Assembly: GCA_017435305.1 (NCBI GenBank)
Contig: JAFSFH010000004.1
Span: 1 to 64,000, forward strand
DNA from: Clostridia bacterium
GTDB lineage: Bacteria; Bacillota_A; Clostridia; Oscillospirales; Acutalibacteraceae
Length of the DNA stretch: 64,000 bases
Direction: 5' to 3'
Part shown: positions 51,903 to 60,291 of the stretch, one piece after another
How positions within the stretch are numbered: position 1 is the stretch's first letter
Layout: every line of letters starts with the position of its first letter
The notes under the pieces: model-generated
Database searches by the model: none
What the model was told of the DNA's origin: nothing
The model's input: the letters and a program-made list of their open reading frames with translations, nothing else
Translations under genes and position numbers: made by a program

Positions 51903-52742
51903 ATGGCTATGCTCAGAGCAGAGCAGCTGAGCTTTGACTACACGTATGAAAACGAAGCGCCCCAGACCGTGTTGCGGGGGGTGGATTTGACTGTTGAAAA
52001 GGGCAGCTTTATCGCCCTGCTGGGGCACAATGGCTGCGGCAAGTCCACCCTGTCCAAGCACTTCAACGCCCTGTTGTTGCCCACCGGCGGGCGGGTGTTG
52101 GTGGAGGAGATGGACACCGCCGACGAGGCGAACACCTATCCCATCCGTCGACGGGTGGGTATGGTGCTGCAAAACCCCGATAACCAACTGGTGTCCACCA
52201 TCGTGGAGGAGGACGTGGCTTTCGGTCCTGAGAATCTGGGACTGCCCCCCGAGGAGATTCGGGCGCGGGTGGATGAGGCGCTGGCGGCGGTGGATATGAC
52301 CGCCTACCGCGACCATTCCCCCCATAAGCTGTCCGGCGGACAGAAGCAGCGCATCGCCATCGCGGGCGTGCTGGCCATGCACCCCGATTGCTTGATACTG
52401 GACGAACCCACCGCCATGCTGGACCCCCAGGGTCGGCAGGAGGTGCTGGACACCGTCTGTCGGCTCAATCGTGAGCAGGGTATGACGGTGGTGCTCATCA
52501 CCCATTATATGGAGGAGGCCGCGCTGGCGGACCGGGTGGTGGTGATGGATGAGGGCACGGTGGTGCTGGACGACACCCCCGAGAGGGTGTTCGCCCAAGG
52601 CGACCGCCTGACCGAGTTGGGTCTGGACGTGCCCCAGCCCACCGCCCTGTGCGCCGCCCTGCGGGCGCAGGGTATCGACCTGCCTGCGGGGGTGCTCACC
52701 CCCGAGCAGTGCGCTCAAGAATTACTGAAACGAATTATTTAA
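51903..52742 (+). CDS. ecfA1: ECF transporter ATPase EcfA1
   Basis: The start at 51903 has AAAGGAGG upstream. The 279-aa product is one of two ATPases of the energy-coupling factor module that powers vitamin or metal uptake with interchangeable S proteins. Motifs: Walker A GHNGCGKST (41-49), Q-loop LQNPDNQLVST with the DNQ typical of Ecf ATPases, signature LSGGQKQR (about 143) and Walker B LILDEPTAML. ecfA2 and ecfT follow; no S-component gene is in the window. Confidence 0.92.
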   Translation: MAMLRAEQLSFDYTYENEAPQTVLRGVDLTVEKGSFIALLGHNGCGKSTLSKHFNALLLPTGGRVLVEEMDTADEANTYPIRRRVGMVLQNPDNQLVSTIVEEDVAFGPENLGLPPEEIRARVDEALAAVDMTAYRDHSPHKLSGGQKQRIAIAGVLAMHPDCLILDEPTAMLDPQGRQEVLDTVCRLNREQGMTVVLITHYMEEAALADRVVVMDEGTVVLDDTPERVFAQGDRLTELGLDVPQPTALCAALRAQGIDLPAGVLTPEQCAQELLKRII

Positions 52743-52746
52743 TCCC

Positions 52747-52908
52747 GTAATCGCTGATCAAAGCGAGTTGCGATTATCAGCGAGGTATTGATTAGTCAGG
52801 AACAGGCAAAAAACACAGGTAATACTGGATGTATTACCGAGTATTTTTGACGTTGCTGACGGAGCAATAGTCGCTGAGAATTGTGACTAAGATTTTATCA
52901 GCGATTAC
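52747..52908. mobile_element. Palindromic element with 16-bp inverted ends and shared core hairpin
   Basis: The ends GTAATCGCTGATCAAA and its inverse (15 of 16) bound a 162-bp non-coding segment between ecfA1 and ecfA2. The centre (52810-52847) is, in reverse complement, 35 of 38 identical to the core of the element at 27872-28148. The stem is GGTAATAC/GTATTACC here against GGAAATAC/GTATTTCC there. Confidence 0.75.
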
Positions 52909-52931
52909 AACAATGAAAGGAGGTGCCGTGG

Positions 52932-53795
52932 ATGGCTACCATTACCGTCGATAATATTACCTATACCTACGGCGCCTCGTCGCCCTTTGAACAGCACGCG
53001 CTCCGCGGGGTGTCCCTGGACATCCGCGAGGGTGAGCTGCTGGGCATCATCGGTCACACCGGCTCCGGCAAGTCCACGCTGGTACAGCACCTCAACGGCT
53101 TGCTCCGTCCCCACAGCGGGCGGGTGCTGCTGGACGGCAAGGATATGTGGGAGAACCCCAAGCAGATTCGTCAGGTGCGCTTTCACGTGGGTATGGTGTT
53201 CCAGTACCCCGAGCATCAGCTGTTCGAGGATACGGTGTATAAGGATATTTCCTTCGGTCCCAAGAATATGGGACTGAACGAGCAGGAGATCGACCAGCGG
53301 GTCCGTCAGGCCGCCGCCTACGTGGGACTGTCCGAGGAGCTGCTGGACAAATCTCCCTTTGACCTCTCCGGCGGAGAAAAGCGGCGGGCGGCCATCGCGG
53401 GCGTGATGGCGATGGAGCCCGAGATACTGATACTGGATGAGCCCACGGCGGGTCTGGACCCCCGCGGACGGGAGCAGGTGCTGTCGATGATTCGGGAGTA
53501 TCAGCGCCGTCGCGGCACCACCGTACTGTTGGTCACCCACAGTATGGAGGACGTGGCCCGCGTGGCGGACCGCGTGCTGGTGATGGATCGGGGTCGTGTG
53601 GCGATGCTGGATTCCGTGGAGCGGGTGTTCTCTCGTGCCGAGGAGCTGGAGCACATCGGTCTCACCGTCCCCGCCGTGACCAAGATCCTGCTGCTGCTGC
53701 GTCAGCAGGGGGTGGCGGTGGACACCGCCGCCTACACCGTAGAGGAGGCGGCGGCACAGCTGCTGCCCTTGTTAGGGGGTGACGGCGTATGCTAA
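52932..53795 (+). CDS. ecfA2: ECF transporter ATPase EcfA2
   Basis: The start at 52932 has AAAGGAGGTG upstream. The 287-aa product has Walker A GHTGSGKST (41-49), Q-loop FQYPEHQLFEDTV (the EHQ form typical of EcfA2), signature LSGGEKRR (about 144) and Walker B LILDEPTAGLDP. It pairs with EcfA1 as a heterodimer. The stop overlaps the ecfT start by 7 bases, so the two are coupled. A palindromic element separates it from ecfA1. Confidence 0.93.
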   Translation: MATITVDNITYTYGASSPFEQHALRGVSLDIREGELLGIIGHTGSGKSTLVQHLNGLLRPHSGRVLLDGKDMWENPKQIRQVRFHVGMVFQYPEHQLFEDTVYKDISFGPKNMGLNEQEIDQRVRQAAAYVGLSEELLDKSPFDLSGGEKRRAAIAGVMAMEPEILILDEPTAGLDPRGREQVLSMIREYQRRRGTTVLLVTHSMEDVARVADRVLVMDRGRVAMLDSVERVFSRAEELEHIGLTVPAVTKILLLLRQQGVAVDTAAYTVEEAAAQLLPLLGGDGVC

Positions 53796-54592
53796 AGGAC
53801 ATCACCCTGGGTCAGTATTTCCCCGGTGACAGTCTGCTGCACCGCCTGGATCCCCGTATGAAGCTGACCCTCACCATGCTGTTTATTGTGCTGGTGTTCC
53901 TGCCCCAGAACTGGTACGGACTGGGTCTGGTGCTGGTATTTCTGGCGGCGGTGGTGCTGCTGTCCCGCCTGCCGGTATCTCTGCTGTGGCGGAGTATGAA
54001 GCCGGTGCTGTTTATCGTGGCGCTTACAGCGGTGCTCAACGTGCTGTACGTCACCGACGGCACCACGCTGGTGAAGTGGCAGTTCATCCACATTACCACC
54101 GGCGGTCTGGAGAATGCGGCGTTTATTGCCGTGCGCATCTTTACGCTGATCATCGGCAGCTCGCTGCTGACCTATACCACCACCCCCACGGCGCTGACCG
54201 ACGGCATTGAACAGCTGCTGTCACCGCTGAAGGTCATTCGCATCAATCCCCACGAGTTGGCGATGATGATGACCATTGCGCTACGGTTTATCCCCACTCT
54301 GATGGAGGAAACGGACAAGATCATGTCCGCCCAAAAGGCTCGTGGAGCCGACCTGGAGTCCGGCGGACTGTTCAGCCGCGTGCGGGCGTTGGTGCCCATT
54401 CTGATTCCCCTGTTCGTGTCCTCCTTCCGCCGCGCCTACGACCTGGCGATGGCGATGGAGTGCCGCTGTTATCGCGGCGGCGAGGGTCGCACCCGTATGA
54501 AGCAGCTGCACACCGCCCCCCGCGACTGGGTGGCGCTGGCGGTGTATCTGCTGGTGGGCGGGGGCATCGTGGTGCTGAATATTTTACTGTAA
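53789..54592 (+). CDS. ecfT: ECF transporter transmembrane subunit EcfT
   Basis: EcfT links the ATPase pair to S components in the membrane. The 267-aa product has an N-terminal GDSLLHRLDPRMKL signature, five or six membrane helices and the two coupling-helix motifs AQKARGAD (about 181-188) and AMECRCYRGGEGRTR (about 220-234), the Ala-Arg-Gly type seen in the family. It is coupled to ecfA2 and followed after 18 bases by truA, an order often seen in Firmicutes ribosomal-protein regions. Confidence 0.93.
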   Translation: MLKDITLGQYFPGDSLLHRLDPRMKLTLTMLFIVLVFLPQNWYGLGLVLVFLAAVVLLSRLPVSLLWRSMKPVLFIVALTAVLNVLYVTDGTTLVKWQFIHITTGGLENAAFIAVRIFTLIIGSSLLTYTTTPTALTDGIEQLLSPLKVIRINPHELAMMMTIALRFIPTLMEETDKIMSAQKARGADLESGGLFSRVRALVPILIPLFVSSFRRAYDLAMAMECRCYRGGEGRTRMKQLHTAPRDWVALAVYLLVGGGIVVLNILL

Positions 54593-54610
54593 CAGAGAGG
54601 AGGTGCCGTC

Positions 54611-55357
54611 TTGGCACGGATTTTATTAACCCTGCGGTATGACGGCACCGCCTATCACGGCTGGCAGGTGCAGCCCAACGGCGTCACCGTCCAGCAGACT
54701 CTGCAGGATGCCATCCAGGCGGTGACGGGGGTGCGCTCCGGCGTCATCGGGTGCAGCCGCACCGACGCAGGGGTGCATGCGGATATGTTCTGCTGCACCT
54801 TTGATACCGACAGCGACCTGCGGGGAGATAAATTGTGCTGTGCGCTTAACTACCACCTGCCCCGTGACGTGTCGGTGTACGCCGCCGATGAAGTGGCAGA
54901 GGATTTTCACCCCCGCTATATGGCGGCGGGTAAGCGGTACGTGTACCGCATCTGGAACGGACCACAGCGGCACCCGATGTGGGAGCCCTATGCCATCCAT
55001 CAGCGCAAGGAGCTGGACGTAGACCTGCTTAACCGAGCAGCGGCGGACTTTGTGGGCACCCACGACTTTGCGGCCTTCTGCGGCGCAGACAGCGACCTGC
55101 AGGGGGATACGGTGCGCACCGTCCGCTCCTGTACCGTCACCCGCCGGGGTGAATTGGTGCTGTTCGCCGTAGAGGGCGACGGATTCTTGTATAATATGGT
55201 ACGCATTATGGTGGGTACTCTGCTGGAGATAGCCGCCGGGCGGATGCCCGCGGACAGCATCCCCGCCGTTTTAGAGGGGCGTGACCGCACCGCGGCAGGC
55301 CCCACCGCTCCGGCAAAGGCGCTTTGCCTGGAGCAGGTGTTTTATTCCGAGGAATAG
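54611..55357 (+). CDS. truA: tRNA pseudouridine(38-40) synthase
   Basis: TruA isomerises uridines 38-40 of the anticodon arm. A TTG start at 54611 is used, with GAGGAGGTG upstream. The 248-aa product shows LRYDGTAYHGWQVQPNGV, the catalytic aspartate (Asp52) in SRTDAGVHA, RYVYRIWNG and FLYNMVRIMVGTLLEIA. All family signatures are present. It sits in one run with ecfT, DUF5711 and cvpA-like genes. Confidence 0.95.
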   Translation: MARILLTLRYDGTAYHGWQVQPNGVTVQQTLQDAIQAVTGVRSGVIGCSRTDAGVHADMFCCTFDTDSDLRGDKLCCALNYHLPRDVSVYAADEVAEDFHPRYMAAGKRYVYRIWNGPQRHPMWEPYAIHQRKELDVDLLNRAAADFVGTHDFAAFCGADSDLQGDTVRTVRSCTVTRRGELVLFAVEGDGFLYNMVRIMVGTLLEIAAGRMPADSIPAVLEGRDRTAAGPTAPAKALCLEQVFYSEE

Positions 55358-55369
55358 GAGGTCAGCGTT

Positions 55370-56569
55370 ATGTTTAAGCGACACAAAACCAAGCAGACGG
55401 CAGAGCCGAAGACGCTGACCGCAGAACAAAAGCGGCGTATGCGCCGCAAGCGGGCACAGCGGCGCACGCTGCTGCGGACGCTGATACTGGTGGTGCTGTG
55501 CGTGGGCGTGATCCTGGTGATGTATAACTGGGATTCCCTGGCGCCGGACCGTCTGCTCAGCGCGGCCGAGAATCTTTTGGGCATCGGTAGCGGTAGCTTC
55601 CCCGTGGATCTGTCCGGTACGAGCGTGTATCGGCTGGAGCGGGCGCAGGGGTATTACGCGGTGCTCACCGATAGCCATTTGATCTATTTAAACCGTACCG
55701 GCGCCGAGGTCAGCCGCCAGAGTCTGGCCTGCCCCACGGCACTGATGCAGACCGCCGGCCAGTACGTGCTGGTAGCGGAGCAGGGGGGGCATCGTCTTCA
55801 CCTGAGCACCCGCAGTAAGGCGTTGCTGGAGATGGAGACCGAGCAGGACATCCTCAACGTGGCTGTGAATAAGCAGGGGGATATGGCGGTGCTCACCGAC
55901 GGTCCCCAGGGCTATGAGGTGCAGCTGAGCGTGTACAATAAGCACGGTCGCCTGCTGTATACCCGCAACCGCAACCACACGGTGACCCAGGTGGCTCTGT
56001 CGGAGGACGGCGCACAGGCGGCACTGCTGAGCGTGGCGGCACAGGACGGCAATCTGAACACCACGCTGGACGTTTTCTCGCTGAAGACCTCCGACCCCGA
56101 CGCCCTGTGTTCCTACAAGGTCGAGGACGACCTGCTGTATCAGGTGGAGTATCTGGGCGGCGGTTGGGTGGCCGCCATCGGCGAGTCCTGCGCGGTGATG
56201 CTGGACACCTCCGATGGGTTGGCCACCGTGTACGCACCGGACGGTATGCGTCTGCTGGGCTATGCGGTGGGGGATGACGGACTGGCGCTGGCGACCCGCA
56301 CCTTTGGTGCCACCGGCGACGGTCAGGTGCATCTGGTCAATACCGCGGGCGAGCTGGTGACGGCGGTGGATTTCACCGGTGAATTCCGCCACCTTACCGC
56401 CTATAAGGATACCTACGGTCTGCTGACCGATTCGGCGGTGTATCGCATCACCGCCGAGGGGGAGACCGGCTCTGCCCCCACCGACGCCGACGGGCGTCAG
56501 CTGGCATTGGACGAGGATATGGCTGTGGTGCTGGGGCTTAACCGCCTCACCGCCCATTCCTTTGAATAA
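55370..56569 (+). CDS. DUF5711 family membrane-anchored beta-propeller-like protein
   Basis: The 399-aa product has a basic cytoplasmic start, one membrane helix (LLRTLILVVLCVGVILVMY) and an extracellular part of repeated beta segments. Examples are GYYAVLTDSHLIYLNRTG, GQYVLVAEQGGHRLHL, KQGDMAVLTDGPQGYEV and DDGLALATRTFGATGDGQV, which suggest a propeller. This matches the DUF5711 family found in Clostridia. Function unknown. GGAGGTC precedes the ATG and truA is 12 bases upstream. Confidence 0.75.
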   Translation: MFKRHKTKQTAEPKTLTAEQKRRMRRKRAQRRTLLRTLILVVLCVGVILVMYNWDSLAPDRLLSAAENLLGIGSGSFPVDLSGTSVYRLERAQGYYAVLTDSHLIYLNRTGAEVSRQSLACPTALMQTAGQYVLVAEQGGHRLHLSTRSKALLEMETEQDILNVAVNKQGDMAVLTDGPQGYEVQLSVYNKHGRLLYTRNRNHTVTQVALSEDGAQAALLSVAAQDGNLNTTLDVFSLKTSDPDALCSYKVEDDLLYQVEYLGGGWVAAIGESCAVMLDTSDGLATVYAPDGMRLLGYAVGDDGLALATRTFGATGDGQVHLVNTAGELVTAVDFTGEFRHLTAYKDTYGLLTDSAVYRITAEGETGSAPTDADGRQLALDEDMAVVLGLNRLTAHSFE

Positions 56570-56595
56570 AATCTACATAACCGGAGGAAAATGAT

Positions 56596-57315
56596 ATGGC
56601 ATACGTTTTGGATATTGCGGTCATCCTTATTTTTGGACTGATGGTGTATTTCGGTCATCGGGACGGTCTCATTAAGACGCTGGCGGGTATGATCTCCTTT
56701 GTGGTGGCGCTGGTGCTGTCCACCGTGCTGGCGGGTCCCGTGGCGGACTACGCCTACGATAAGCTGGTGGAGCCGCCGGTGACGGCGGCGCTGGAGGCCC
56801 ATCTGGGGGACAACAGTCCCGCGGCGGATACGCTGGATGCGGCGCTGGCAGAGATGCCCGCCTTTGTCACCAGCCAGTTGGCGGCGCAGGGCATCCACGA
56901 CGGCGAAACCGCGCTGAAGTATATCAACCACGCGGAGAAGGGCGAGAGCGCCACCGACAGCGTGATGCGGCAGATCATCCAGCCGGTGACCGCGCCGGTG
57001 CTGGAGGTGCTGTGCTCGCTGGCGCTGTTCTTCCTGCTTCAGTTTATTATCTCGCTGCTGCTCAAGCTGCTGAACATACTGGCAAAAATACCGGTGCTCA
57101 AGCAGGCGAATAAGGCCCTGGGCATCGTGGCGGGCGTGGTGCAGGGTGCCCTGTGGGCGCTGCTGATCGCCACCCTCCTGCAGGCGGTGGCGGCCACCGG
57201 TCTGGTGCCGCTGTTGTCCACCGAGGTGGTGGAGTCCACCATCGTCGTTAAGTGGCTTAACCAGATCAACCCCCTGCAGACCTATTTGCTGGACCTGTTT
57301 ACCGTGACGGCATAA
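56596..57315 (+). CDS. CvpA-like membrane protein
   Basis: The 239-aa product has a CvpA-type N-terminus (YVLDIAVILIFGLMVYFGHR, DGLIKTLAGMISFVVALVLS) and four membrane helices in total. A larger than usual loop (about 60-130) lies between the second and third, and a GIVAGVVQGALWALLIATLL helix comes near the end. Members of the family are linked to colicin V production and envelope homeostasis in other bacteria. Here it lies between the DUF5711 and phosphatidyltransferase genes, a plausible envelope group. Ribosome-binding site CGGAGGA. Confidence 0.75.
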   Translation: MAYVLDIAVILIFGLMVYFGHRDGLIKTLAGMISFVVALVLSTVLAGPVADYAYDKLVEPPVTAALEAHLGDNSPAADTLDAALAEMPAFVTSQLAAQGIHDGETALKYINHAEKGESATDSVMRQIIQPVTAPVLEVLCSLALFFLLQFIISLLLKLLNILAKIPVLKQANKALGIVAGVVQGALWALLIATLLQAVAATGLVPLLSTEVVESTIVVKWLNQINPLQTYLLDLFTVTA

Positions 57316-57351
57316 ATAGCGATATATCTAAATACGTTCGAGGTGTAAGAT

Positions 57352-57951
57352 ATGCAAATTCTGAATGTCCGTTGGCAGTGGAATATCCCCAATGCCCTGT
57401 CCCTGTTCCGCATCCTGTTGGTGCCGGTGTTTCTGACGCTGTACCTGACGGGGCGGGAGGACTGGGCGTTCTGGACCCTGCTGGTTTCGGGCTTGACCGA
57501 CGTGCTGGACGGCGTGATCGCCAGAAAATTCAATATGATCACCGACTGCGGCAAGCTGTTGGATCCCATCTCCGACAAACTGACCCAGGTGGCGGTGGTG
57601 GTGGCGCTGGCCACCCACTATCCCGAGATACTTCCTCTGGCGGCGCTGTGCCTCGTTAAGGAGGGGTGTCAGGCCATCGGCGGCATCATCCTGCTGAAAA
57701 AGGGCTGTGAGGTTCGCGGGTCCAAATGGTTTGGCAAGCTGTCCACCGTGGTATTTTACGTGTGTATGCTGGTGCTGGTGGTGTGGGGCGACGTCCTGCC
57801 GCCCATGGCCGAGTGGGCGCTGATCGGCGTTGCCGGTGTGTGTATGCTGATCGCCTTTGCCGGCTATCTGCGGATGTTTATCCGCATCAGCCGTGGTGAG
57901 TGTGAGTCGGCAGCCGTTGCCGACACCGACGAGATCCCGGAGAAAGGGTAA
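57352..57951 (+). CDS. CDP-alcohol phosphatidyltransferase (PgsA-like)
   Basis: The 199-aa product has the signature D-G-x2-A-R-x8-G-x3-D-x3-D: VLDGVIARKF, then CGKLLDPISDK. It has five to six membrane helices. The family joins CDP-diacylglycerol to glycerol 3-phosphate, glycerol, inositol or similar. Phosphatidylglycerophosphate synthase is the most likely role, but cardiolipin-type activity cannot be excluded. It is followed after 8 bases by the ClpE-like gene. Confidence 0.85.
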   Translation: MQILNVRWQWNIPNALSLFRILLVPVFLTLYLTGREDWAFWTLLVSGLTDVLDGVIARKFNMITDCGKLLDPISDKLTQVAVVVALATHYPEILPLAALCLVKEGCQAIGGIILLKKGCEVRGSKWFGKLSTVVFYVCMLVLVVWGDVLPPMAEWALIGVAGVCMLIAFAGYLRMFIRISRGECESAAVADTDEIPEKG

Positions 57952-57959
57952 TTGCAATT

Positions 57960-60233
57960 ATGATGCTGTGTGCAAAGTGTAAAAGTCGTCCGGCGGTGGT
58001 ATTCGTCACCCGTATGGACGGCAACGAGAGCCACAACGAGGGCTATTGCCTGCGTTGTGCCAAGGAGATGAACATCGGTCCCGTCAACCAGATGCTGGAG
58101 AAGTTCGGCATCAGCGACGAGGATATGGAGCAGATGGAGAGCCAGATGTCGGATATGCTGGCCATGGCCGAGGAGGAGGGCGCCGACGAGGAGGGATTTT
58201 CCCCCGGCGGAGCGCCGTCCTTCCCCTTCCTGCAGAATCTCTTTGGCGGTCCCCGTCCCGAGGGTGCAGCCCCCGCCGACGGCAAGACCGAGAAGAAAAA
58301 AGATAAGAAACAGGAGAAAAAGCGGAAGTTTCTGGATCAGTACTGCACCGATCTGACCGCCAAGGCGCGGGAGGGGCGTATGGACCCCACCATCGGTCGT
58401 CAGCGGGAGATCTACCGCGTCACCCAGATCCTCAGCCGCCGCACCACGAATAACCCCTGCCTCATCGGCGAGCCCGGCGTGGGTAAGACCGCCATCGCCG
58501 AGGGTCTGGCGGATCGCATCGCCCGCGGGCAGGTGCCGCCCCGTTTGCTGGGCAAGGAGGTGCACCTGCTGGATCTGACCGCTCTGGTGGCGGGCACCCA
58601 GTTCCGCGGACAGTTCGAGAGCCGCATTAAGGGCTTGGTGGACGAGGTCCGCGCGGCGGGCAACGTCATCCTGTTTATTGACGAGGTGCATAATCTGGTG
58701 GGCACCGGCGATGCGGAGGGCAGTATGTCCGCCGCCAACATCCTCAAGCCGGCGCTGTCCCGTGGCGAGATCCAGGTGATCGGCGCCACCACCTTTAACG
58801 AATATCGCAAGCATATTGAGAAGGATGCGGCGCTGGAGCGCCGGTTCCAGCCGGTGACGGTGGAGGAGCCCTCCATCGAGGCGGCCTGTGAGATCCTGCG
58901 GGGCGTGCGTCCCTATTACGAGGCCTATCACGGCGTCACCGTGACCGACGCATTGGTGCATCGGGCGGTGACCCTGTCCGAGCGGTATATCACCGATCGC
59001 TTCCTGCCGGATAAGGCCATCGACCTGCTGGACGAGGCCTGCGCCGCCACGGCGCTGGCCAACAAAAAGGCGGACGAGTACGCCGCCCTGCAGCAGCAGC
59101 TGGCGGAGCTGTCCGCTCAGGAGGAAACGGCGATGAACGCCGAGGCCATCGACTACGAGGCGCTGGCCAATATCCGCGCCGATATGGCAAAGGTGAACGA
59201 ACAGGCGGACGCCATCCGCACCGCCGCCACCGCCGCCCCCGTCACCGAGGAGGCGCTGGCAAAGGTGATCGAATTGTGGACCGGCGTCCCTGCCTCGAAG
59301 ATACAGGAGAGCGAATTGTCCCGCCTGTCCCATCTGGAGGAGCACCTGAGCGCCCGGGTCATCGGGCAGCAGGAGGCGGTAGAGGCGGTGGCCGCCGCCA
59401 TCCGCCGCAGTCGGGTGCAGATCGGTCCCCGCCGCCGTCCCGCGTCCTTCATTTTCGTGGGCTCCACCGGCGTGGGCAAGACCGAGCTGGTCAAGGTGTT
59501 GGCCGCCGAATTGTTCGACACTCCCGAGACCTTGATCCGGCTGGATATGTCCGAGTTTATGGAGAAACACGCCGTATCCCGCATCATCGGTGCCCCTCCC
59601 GGCTACGTGGGCTATGACGAGGCGGGTCAGCTGACCGAAAAGGTGCGGCGTAAGCCCTATTCGGTGATCCTGTTCGACGAGATCGAAAAGGCGCACCCCG
59701 ACGTGCTGAACATCCTGCTTCAGATCCTGGACGAGGGTCGGGTCACCGACGCCCACGGTCGTGTGGTGAATTTTGAGAATACGGTCATTGTGATGACTTC
59801 CAATGCCGGCAGCAACCTGAAGGATACCCTGATGGGCTTCGGTCAGACCCAGGGCGAGGCGGCTAAGGAAAAGGCGATCAAGGCGCTGGGGGATTTCCTG
59901 CGCCCTGAGTTTATCGGTCGCGTGGACGAGGTGGTGTTCTTCCGCCCCCTGACCCGCGAGGATTTCGTGGAAATTGCCAAGCTGATGCTCACCGAGCTGG
60001 TGGAGCCGTTGGCGGCCCGCGGTATCACCCTGACCTGGACCGACGCCGCGCTGAATGCGCTGGCCACCGAGGCTCACGGCGGCAAGCGGGGCGCCCGCGA
60101 CCTGCGTAACGTGATCCGCCGTCGGGTGGAGAACGTGCTGGCGCAGGAGTTGGTGGTCCGTCACGCCGACCCCTTCACGGCGGTGTCCATCGACGCCGAC
60201 AGCGAGGGCAAGGTTACCGTCCTGTGCAACTAA
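57960..60233 (+). CDS. ClpE-like AAA+ chaperone with N-terminal zinc finger
   Basis: The 757-aa product starts with a zinc finger (Cys4, Cys7, Cys30, Cys33) like that of ClpE and McsA instead of the double Clp-N domain of ClpC. An acidic linker and a Lys-rich stretch follow, then AAA+ domain D1 (Walker A GEPGVGKTA near 170, Walker B LFIDEVHNL) and D2 (GSTGVGKTE near 501, ILFDEIEKAHP). A ClpP-binding loop of the x-Gly-Phe type is visible as LMGFGQT near 624. It likely unfolds proteins for ClpP. A terminator follows. Confidence 0.88.
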   Translation: MMLCAKCKSRPAVVFVTRMDGNESHNEGYCLRCAKEMNIGPVNQMLEKFGISDEDMEQMESQMSDMLAMAEEEGADEEGFSPGGAPSFPFLQNLFGGPRPEGAAPADGKTEKKKDKKQEKKRKFLDQYCTDLTAKAREGRMDPTIGRQREIYRVTQILSRRTTNNPCLIGEPGVGKTAIAEGLADRIARGQVPPRLLGKEVHLLDLTALVAGTQFRGQFESRIKGLVDEVRAAGNVILFIDEVHNLVGTGDAEGSMSAANILKPALSRGEIQVIGATTFNEYRKHIEKDAALERRFQPVTVEEPSIEAACEILRGVRPYYEAYHGVTVTDALVHRAVTLSERYITDRFLPDKAIDLLDEACAATALANKKADEYAALQQQLAELSAQEETAMNAEAIDYEALANIRADMAKVNEQADAIRTAATAAPVTEEALAKVIELWTGVPASKIQESELSRLSHLEEHLSARVIGQQEAVEAVAAAIRRSRVQIGPRRRPASFIFVGSTGVGKTELVKVLAAELFDTPETLIRLDMSEFMEKHAVSRIIGAPPGYVGYDEAGQLTEKVRRKPYSVILFDEIEKAHPDVLNILLQILDEGRVTDAHGRVVNFENTVIVMTSNAGSNLKDTLMGFGQTQGEAAKEKAIKALGDFLRPEFIGRVDEVVFFRPLTREDFVEIAKLMLTELVEPLAARGITLTWTDAALNALATEAHGGKRGARDLRNVIRRRVENVLAQELVVRHADPFTAVSIDADSEGKVTVLCN

Positions 60234-60237
60234 AATT

Positions 60238-60280
60238 AAAAAAGCACCCCGAGAGAATGCATCTCTCGGGGTGCTTTTTA
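60238..60280. terminator. Bidirectional terminator
   Basis: The 17-bp stem AAAAGCACCCCGAGAGA with its complement and an ATGCA loop has A-/T-runs on both sides. It separates the convergent clp and cohesin-like genes. Confidence 0.93.
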
Positions 60281-60291
60281 CTTATAAGGAA

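Noticed and set aside
57864..60164. 766-codon open frame opposite the ClpE-like gene
   Set aside because: The plus-strand frame has complete AAA+ motifs. The minus frame is a shadow without domains or start signals.
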